From: Rhododendron vialii | Lineage: Eukaryota > Streptophyta > Magnoliopsida > Ericales > Ericaceae | Direction of reading: 5' to 3' | Length of the DNA stretch: 64,000 nt | NCBI RefSeq assembly: GCF_030253575.1 | Contig: NC_080561.1 | Coordinates: 35,921,564-35,985,563 of the forward strand | Shown here: one piece after another, positions 57,070 to 64,000 of the stretch | Layout of the letters: the number at the start of each line of letters is the position of its first letter | How positions within the stretch are numbered: the first letter of the stretch is position 1 | Notes under the pieces: generated by a model | What the model was told of the DNA's origin: nothing | The model's database searches: none | Seen by the model: the letters and a program-made list of their open reading frames with translations, nothing else | Made by a program: the position numbers and the translations under genes

Positions 57070-57490
57070 ATGTCATCAGCAAAAAAATTCCTGGGTTTGG
57101 CTTAAACTAGTTTACTTATTGTCTTTTATTGGGTTTGGCTTAAAAAGTGGAACAGTAACTTCTTTTATTTGTTTTTATTCAAAAAAAAAAAATTTCGCAT
57201 TTGTTAGTTTTGCATTAAACTTTTGTGACTAATTGATTCGTCTCAATAAGAGGAATTGAAAAAGTAAAAAATTTTGATCGGAATTCATAATGTTTTTAAA
57301 AACGACAGAGATTAGTAAAAAAATGTTGTATTATTGACTTGTTTTTGTTTTTATTCAAAAAATTATGAGTTTCTATCAAAAAAATTTAATTTTTTGATTC
57401 CTCTGGTCGAGACAAATTAATAAGTCACAAAAGTTTGACGCAAAATAAACAAATGCAAAAAATTTTGAATAAGGACAAAAAAATAACTCA
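57070..57490. mobile_element. AT-rich foldback MITE
   Basis: TTTATTTGTTTTTATTCAAA then AATTTCGCATTTGTTAG is matched in inverse by CAAATGCAAAAAATTTTGAA then TAAGGACAAA. The inner arms GACTAATTGATTCGTCTC and GAGACAAATTAATAAGTC pair too. Same family as 47943-48298. Confidence 0.5.
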
Positions 57491-59039
57491 CTAATCTTTT
57501 TATACAAGGGTCCCCAACTTAAAAATGCTGCTCAATTCAAATTTCAAATTTACAGAAGAATCCTCTCCAACTCCAACAGGTCTATTGGCCTATTGGGCTT
57601 AAAATTCGGCCCTCTTGTGTGCAATCGTCCAACTTAATTTACAAAACAATTGTGCTACGGCCACCGCACGGCTATTGGGGAATCTTTTATGAGATTTTGT
57701 AAAAATTCAGCTCCAATGAATATCGATGGGCCAGTGACTTTAGACTTTCTGTTTGGAATATTTACTTCAGTGCCCTTTAATTCTGTATCATCAGACATTT
57801 AAAAGTGGTCAACCAAGTGTTAAAGCGTAACAAAATATACGTGACCACCTTTCATCTCAGAACTTGCGAGGGTCCTGTGTGTTATTTATGAGTAGAGCAT
57901 AAGTTAGGACGTGGTTCCACTTGCATGTGATAAATTTCCTTGTGCCCTTATATAGCAAAATATCGGATATTTATCTTTCTCCATACGTATCTTGTTTCTA
58001 CGTAGAGAGAGAGAGAGAGTCCTCACAACTATTTATTCGGGTTTTGGTGAGATGGCGCTGCATTCATGTTGGCAATGTCTTCTTTATCTATGTCCATGAT
58101 CATAATTCCGCCACCAACCTTGAAAAGAAACCTCATTCGCCTTCAGGCAAAATCGATGAATTTTTTTTAAAGTAAAACTTGGTTATTTTGCTCAACTACG
58201 ATAAGACAATGTAATTAGTTCATTTTTTTTGGTTGAATAACGCTTTTGTTATTCTCTTTGAGAGGCAAATTGGAGGTGAAAAAAAGTGAAAAATGCTTTT
58301 CCTGAAAGATCATCTCTACTAATTATTTGTCTACACAGTCGTAAAGCTAAATGATTTTGAATAAACTTTTTAGAAATGTCGAGGTGCCCCCCCCCCCTTG
58401 TTTTTTAAGAAACATAAACTTATCATAGATAATTAGATATATCAAATAATACAACGCAATAGACAAGATTCCAATAAAAATAACGCAAGGCAAACCAGAA
58501 AGCAACACAAAGCCTCAACATAAACAAAACAAAATAGACACCCGTTGAAGTCCTTTTGTACAGACAGTTGAAAACGAGTTTTTGGAAGACTAACTATTTT
58601 TCGAATGAAAATCACTACTTTGGCGCGATGCTCCAAGGATACGTCTCTATGTATCAGTGTTAGAGATGTCCATTCTCCAACTCTTTATTGGCGGGATTGC
58701 CTCCGACGAGAGAGGACGTATTTGTAAATTTTCATTATTTTTTAAAAAAAAAGTTTTCAGGGCTTTTACTGCCTACACATTTGTGAGTTTTTTTTTTTTT
58801 TTTTTTTAAAGTTTTCATACCTTGTTAAAATGAGTTATCCGCGCTCTCATTTATCGCATCGAATCCCAACCCCCCTATGATTAAGTATTACGTAGTACCC
58901 TATATAAGAATAAATCAATCCTCGGATTATTAATCCCGACAGCCATTCCATAAATTGAACACTGACAACGCATGATCAGGCACAATTAGTCCTATCCCAA
59001 GCGCCTAATAACTGCAAGTCAAACATAGGATAACGCAGT
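57491..59039. other. spacer, nothing recognised
   Basis: AT-rich sequence with poly(C) (58387-58398) and poly(T) (58790-58806) tracts. No gene supported. Confidence 0.4.
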
Positions 59040-59059
59040 ATATTGTGCATACTTGGGCC

Positions 59060-59295
59060 TTGGGCCCTTGACCCACATTCCTAATTTGTAGGATCGACTA
59101 TAATACGGCCCAATCCACAGCCCATTCATTTGGTGGGCTGGGCCTCTACTGATGCTCAAAACCGAACCAAACCCTCTATATATATGGACACTCCTTGCAT
59201 CATTTTCAAAACTAGGGTTTCCTGCTCGGCGTCTGCTCATCTTCTTCGTTCGTCCTCTCAAACCCTAGTCTCGAAGAACCTCTCTTTCAGCAGCC
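59060..59295 (+). promoter_or_regulatory. RPS23 promoter: site II, TATA and telo-box motifs
   Basis: GGGCCTTGGGCCC (about 59065) and GGGCTGGGCC (about 59134) are site-II-like TGGGCC/Y motifs. TATATATA lies at 59177-59184, TAGGGTTT at 59213-59220 and AAACCCTA at 59260-59267. Site II plus telo-box is the known plant ribosomal-protein promoter arrangement, bound by TCP and Pur-alpha-type factors. Transcription likely starts near 59210. Confidence 0.7.
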
Positions 59296-61349
59296 ATGGG
59301 GTATGATATAGCTCACTATAACATAAATTTTTCCCTTTTCATCCTCTGTATCTGTCCACATGTGTATACATCCGTACTGTAGATTTTAGAATATAGCGTA
59401 AGAAGTTTTTTGTGAAGGTTTTCAGATCATGGGTTACACAGCTTTGCTTCGTATGTTTTGTTCGTAATTTGAGGGAAATGGACGTGGTAATGGTAAATTC
59501 CAAGAATCTGAAGTAGATTTAAATTGTGACCTTTTTTTCAGCAGCATTAGTGTCTCAAAATATTTCTATTGGAAGTGTTTTGGCTGTACAAAACCTTTGT
59601 TTGGTCAGATGGAACAGCGAGCACTCAATACTGAATTGGTTTTTCTAAGGGTAATGAGTTAGCTTAACTTAGAACGACAGTCATGGCGCCCAAGGCCGAG
59701 CGCTTCCCCCATGAGTGGCAGGGGTGGCGTGGTATTCCACGGGAGAGGTTTTAAATCGTGGCGTACACTTGTGTGCGATGGGCGTCTTTTAACAGCAAAA
59801 ATCAAGGGGATTCCATGGCCGCTTTGCTGCTTCAGCTTTCTGCAGCCAAAGTGATGGGTTTTTTCCCTACAGTTACCACTTCTCTCTTTTCTTCGAATCG
59901 TCTTCTCTCACTTTTACTGTTTTTCTTTCTTTCTTTCTTATTTCCCTCGATTAAGTATTAATCCTGTGTATGCATATGTATATGGAGGTTTGGTTTTTGC
60001 CTGTTAGGGCTATGTTTCTTAAGAAAGATTTATGTTTTATGTTTTTTTGATCATGAGTGCTTGCGAGAGATTGATGAGTTTTGCAATCGCCTTCTCTCAC
60101 AATAGGCTTTTATTATTATCATTTTTCATGTACATACATATGGGTTCACTAGTTGTGGTTTATAGGTAAGTATATGGTGGTGCTGTGTTTTTGTATGTGG
60201 AAGGAAATAGATTATTGAGATAGGAGAGAATTACTGGCTGGGATATTGAAGTCATGATGTATTCCATAATATAAACATGTTAGGAGTCTTTGTGATTGAT
60301 GGATTCAGCTTGGCAATGGCCCCGCGTGTGTCAGATTTTGTTGGATTTTGCATTGTCATAGTTCTCTGTTGTCTATGAAAGACAAAACTTGCTTTCTGTT
60401 GGACCTAGTATCGGTGAAACCGTCATTTTCTTACAAAAATGAAATGAAGGGTTTTACTCTTAGACTAATGGCCTCCAATTAATCAATCAAATCCAAGAAA
60501 GTGTTTTTCTGAATTAACATGGGCGAATTTCAACTTTCCTTTTTTGTCTCTAGTGTTACAAGGACACGGGGTTTTCTGTCGTTGCTAACATGGTAGACTG
60601 GAAGACACAATGTAGGAAATTTATTTAGTGGGTTCCATTTTTTCCCCAGGGGACACCCCAATTGGTTTTTTTCCCCCCCTTATTCCCAGAATTAGTGGTT
60701 CAGGTTTGCATTGTCTCCAGTTCGATGCCTTAACAATCGGAATATTTTGTGTAATAGGAAGACACATGGTATTGGATCTGGTCGCAAGCTGAAGTCCCAC
60801 CGTAGAAGGCAAAGGTGGGCTGACAAGTCATATAAGAAGTCCCATCTCGGCAACGAGTGGAAGAAGCCATTTGCCGGGTCTTCTCATGCCAAAGGCATTG
60901 TCCTTGAAAAGATGTATGTCTCTTGCATTTTTTCATCTACTTCGTTGCTTTAAAAATTCCTCTTTCTATCTAGTACCAAGCTTGACAAATGGCTAACTGA
61001 CATGTATAGAGGTATTGAGGCTAAGCAGCCGAACTCCGCTATCCGAAAATGTGCTAGGGTTCAACTGATCAAAAATGGGAAGAAGATTGCTGCATTTGTC
61101 CCAAATGATGGTTGCTTAAACTACATTGAAGAGAATGTAAGTACTTATGAATTAGGCAAGGTTATTCGGTGGGTGGATTGTTGGCTTAACCATTCCTTTT
61201 TGCTGCAGGATGAGGTGCTGATTGCTGGATTTGGACGTAAGGGGCATGCTGTCGGAGATATTCCCGGGGTCAGATTCAAGGTGGTTAAGGTATCTGGTGT
61301 CTCTCTTCTAGCTCTCTTCAAAGAGAAAAAGGAGAAGCCAAGGTCTTAA
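59296..61349 (+). CDS. RPS23: 40S ribosomal protein S23 (uS12)
   Basis: Four exons, 59296-59300, 60758-60913, 61010-61136 and 61209-61349, join through GT-AG introns to 142 aa, the exact eukaryotic S23 length. Exon 1 carries only ATG plus two bases, giving [20 protein letters not shown] when spliced. Family blocks follow: [98 protein letters not shown] and [20 protein letters not shown]. The KQPNSA loop, with the proline hydroxylated in other eukaryotes, is intact, as expected for the decoding-centre protein. The N-terminal THGIGSG and SHRRR replace the more usual RGMGA and NHRRR. The first intron is long (1.46 kb). Confidence 0.97.
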
Positions 61350-62445
61350 GTTTGTTAGAGGAGATCATCTTCTTTTTATTTTGACAGTTTTGTTGCAAGT
61401 ATTGGAATGGTACTGTAGACTGTTTGAGCAGGATTTTGTTTCATCTTATTATCCCTTTTATTGTATTGGCATTGAAGCTACATTTTTCAGTCAATGTTTC
61501 GTCCATGGAAACTCTTCTATATTTCTCTGCTTTCTTAAATTGTTGTGGGTTTTTTATTTTTGGTGCTTTACAGCGTGTGGATACTTGGGATCATATGGGA
61601 TCATATTTATAGTTTAAGAGGCCGAATGATCTCAAGCTATTCCTGTCTTGCTGAACTTGTGGTTTTTGCTTTTTCTGTCTGTTGTTTCATTTTGTGTTAT
61701 GGTTTTTGAACTGAATCAAACTCACAAGCTCTTCTGCTAGAAGATGCCATCTGGTGTAGATGTATATTTCAGTAGTGATGTTTGCAGAATCCAAACATAA
61801 TCAACTCTCCTTGTATGAATGAACGCGTTTTAAACATCACATCCCTCGTTCTAAATTACGAATCCTCTTATACGAAGCCCTTGATGGTTTTTTCTGCATG
61901 GGACAGCTTCCGAATTTAAACTAGCCTTATTTCCTTTTTTCGATGATTGTGAGGGGTTCCAAATATTTGCCCTGATTACATGTGGTTTGACTGCTTTCCC
62001 CTTGGACATACTAAAGGAATGACGACCCTTATTAGTTCACCCATTGAGAACAGATCCGAGCCAGCCATTGTCTGGATCACCTGTATTTGTCAATCAAAAT
62101 AATCTGATGCTAAAACAAATCTAATTTTTTACTCAAGTTTTTGCATGTTAAGTAAATGAACCAATATTAAGATCGCATTTTGAGAGACATAAGTTTTCCA
62201 AACGGAACTCCATTAGTAGAAACTATTGGAGATCATCTCGTGATTAGTTTGACAGAAGGCCAAGTGAAGGTTTTTTTTTTTTGGTGGAAGAGGCCAAGTG
62301 AAGTTGATTTAATTGATAAATAAAATTTTCAAGGCAAATTTGGACGATTAGGTTCCACTCATCTTTGGCCCAACGGTATTATTAGGTGCTAAAGGTAAGG
62401 AGGTCTCCTCCAATGTACTAACTATTCTTACAATACTAATTTTTG

Positions 62446-62447
<2 letters not shown>
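61350..62447 (+). other. RPS23 3' region and spacer
   Basis: TTTTTATTTTGACAG and T-rich sequence follow the stop, and no single poly(A) signal stands out. Open frames at 61381-61617 have no recognisable domain. No element ends. Confidence 0.4.

Positions 62448-62522
<75 letters not shown>
62448..62522. repeat. (GA)n microsatellite
   Basis: About 37 uninterrupted GA units, the longest simple repeat in the window. It is followed by a poly(T) tract at 62529-62539. Confidence 0.95.
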
Positions 62523-62523
<1 letters not shown>

Positions 62524-62539
62524 ACATTTTTTTTTTTTG

Positions 62540-63826
62540 GTCAAATGGAAATTCGGCCATATGTTGTCAATAGGCATCAGTGACCTCAAAAGAGTGAGCC
62601 ATATGTTGTCCCACAATAAATTGTTTTTTCTGTTATTGCCTTGATTCCAGCTTGTGGAACGAGGTAGAATAATACAGTAAATAAAGTGCTTCTACGAAAG
62701 AGATACCCAACACTATAAGGCTCAAGATGCTTTTCAAGTACCAATTTACCACAAGAACTCCAATACATTCACATAAACTACCCATAACAATGCTTAGCAA
62801 AAAATAAAACTACCCATAGCACTGACGTTTCACAAACAAGATTTCATTGAACATGAACACCCTTTTTATTTTCTTTCTTTCTTCATAGACCTATACTTGC
62901 TGGACATGTACGAAAAGACGAAAAAGAGTATTTAACCTTGATAACATGTCGGAGTACTAAATCCAAAATTGAGGACACATGGGTGGTACCAGACATTTGT
63001 TACTTTTGCTTTAGTGTGTCTGGAGTTTTCTGTGTGTGGTTTGAATTCATTTGTAAAAGATTATTTGGTATTTTGCCAGAATCTTGTCTTATCTTTTTAG
63101 GTTGTTTTTTAATTTCTGTGCTCTGAGAGTATTTGTAAAAGGTTGTTCGACATTTTTCCTAAATCTTATCTTATTTTTATTATTTTGTGTTTCAATTCCA
63201 AAATTGAAGTTCGTCATGGAGTGTATAAAAGGACAATGTAAGTGTCATCCAAGGGCAAAGCTTTCTCCCCCAACATAGTCTTTGTTTCAACTCTCAATGG
63301 TACTAGTCTATAAGCTCTCAATAGCAGTATATAAGCTCTTATGCTTTTGTGCAATCTTTCCTTCATTGAATTGATCTTTCCATTAGTGAATAAATGATCA
63401 ATGTTATTTAACCACAACCCCCCCCCCCAAAAAAAAAAAAAAAAAAGGATCAATGTTTGAGTGTCCTAGAATTTCTTGGTTTTATTTATCTGAATCAGAA
63501 AATCCTTAAAGCTACCAAACTTTTGATTATCATATCCTGCATATTGGTCTAAAATTCATACAACCTGATGGTGAGTGAACAAGAGAGCCAATCTTAACGA
63601 TTACCAGCCAGTGGTGACTGCTAGTCCTGGAGCAGGAGAGTTCGAATAATCAGAGTTTAATCGTTTAGTATGATTAAAGTTATTTAGGAAGCATAGTGGA
63701 CCCTTTTTATATTAAACTGATGGTCTAGTATACCTGATGGTCTAGTATATAGGGCAGATAATAGTTTAAGGCTAAAATAACAATTTATAAAATTGCAAAG
63801 TAGTAAAATCAATTGATAAAACCTTA
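62540..63826. other. spacer, nothing recognised
   Basis: AT-rich sequence with homopolymers at 63419-63447 and a short tandem pair GATGGTCTAGTATA at 63720-63750. No gene supported. Confidence 0.4.
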
Positions 63827-63827
63827 C

Positions 63828-63998
63828 CGTTCGTTTTGGGATTTTTGGATTTGTAGGTAATGAGTGTAGAGAGGAATAAATTAATGATTGAAAATAGGGA
63901 TAATAATTGGAAAGAAATAGAGAGAAAAATGAGAGTAATAATTAGAAAAATAGAATAATAATTAGAAACAAAAATCCAAAACCCTTAAACGAACAGAG
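63828..63998. mobile_element. small inverted-repeat MITE
   Basis: CCGTTCGTTTTGGGATTTTT then GGATTT at the left pairs with AAATCCAAAACCCTTAAACG then AACAG at the right. The interior has repeated ATAATTAGAAA units. It lies at the window edge, so the outer flank was not checked. Confidence 0.6.
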
Positions 63999-64000
63999 TA

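Noticed and set aside
59301-60757. snoRNA in the long first RPS23 intron
   Set aside because: A TGATGAG near 60072 resembles a C box, but no correctly spaced D box (CTGA) with terminal stem was found.
62348-62616. Leu/Ser-repeat open frames on minus
   Set aside because: They are translations of the (GA)n microsatellite.

Overview
The window is nuclear DNA of a flowering plant, most likely a eudicot. It has low gene density, long AT-rich spacers, GT-AG introns, plant-specific families (PPR, RCI2, ICR, HUELLENLOS-type uL14m) and dense small DNA transposons. The species cannot be told from the sequence. Boundaries, target-site duplications and splice phases below were read by eye; no alignment or database search was run.

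Layout. 0-6 kb holds two decayed genes in tandem on +: a PPR gene resembling Arabidopsis At1g20230, and an intron-containing POP4 (RNase P/MRP subunit) copy with frameshifts. A cold/ABA-type RCI2 gene with two ABRE cores lies at 9.5-10.8 kb. 11-23 kb is transposon-rich: a hAT-like element, a 2.6-kb solo LTR with a 5-bp target duplication and an internal array of a 10-bp palindrome, a duplicated repeat pair, several foldback MITEs, and a SINE nested in a MITE. 23.4-29.8 kb carries an intact ICR/RIP gene (ROP-GTPase effector, 605 aa).

31-53.5 kb is a mosaic of duplicated segments. Copy A (+, about 32.0-36.7 kb) contains a four-exon gene for a 68-aa predicted membrane protein that I do not recognise. 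Copy B is an inverted, decayed copy at 41.0-46.1 kb. Segment C (+, 50.0-52.0 kb) is a third partial copy. A separate promoter-like segment occurs at 31.1-31.6 kb and inverted at 53.3-53.5 kb. Later insertions include a MITE that duplicated the TATA box of the 68-aa gene, hAT-like elements with clear target duplications, and a possible Pack-MULE. Between A and B lies a cytochrome P450 pseudogene interrupted by a small TRIM-like LTR element.

54.0-55.4 kb holds a HUELLENLOS-type mitochondrial uL14 gene with an in-frame 48-bp duplication that helps form a lysine-rich insert. 59.2-61.3 kb holds a complete RPS23 (uS12) gene with telo-box and TATA signals. The intact genes (RCI2, ICR, uL14m, RPS23) are unrelated housekeeping or stress genes and form no pathway together. 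The most unusual material is the A/B/C mosaic with its micro-gene.
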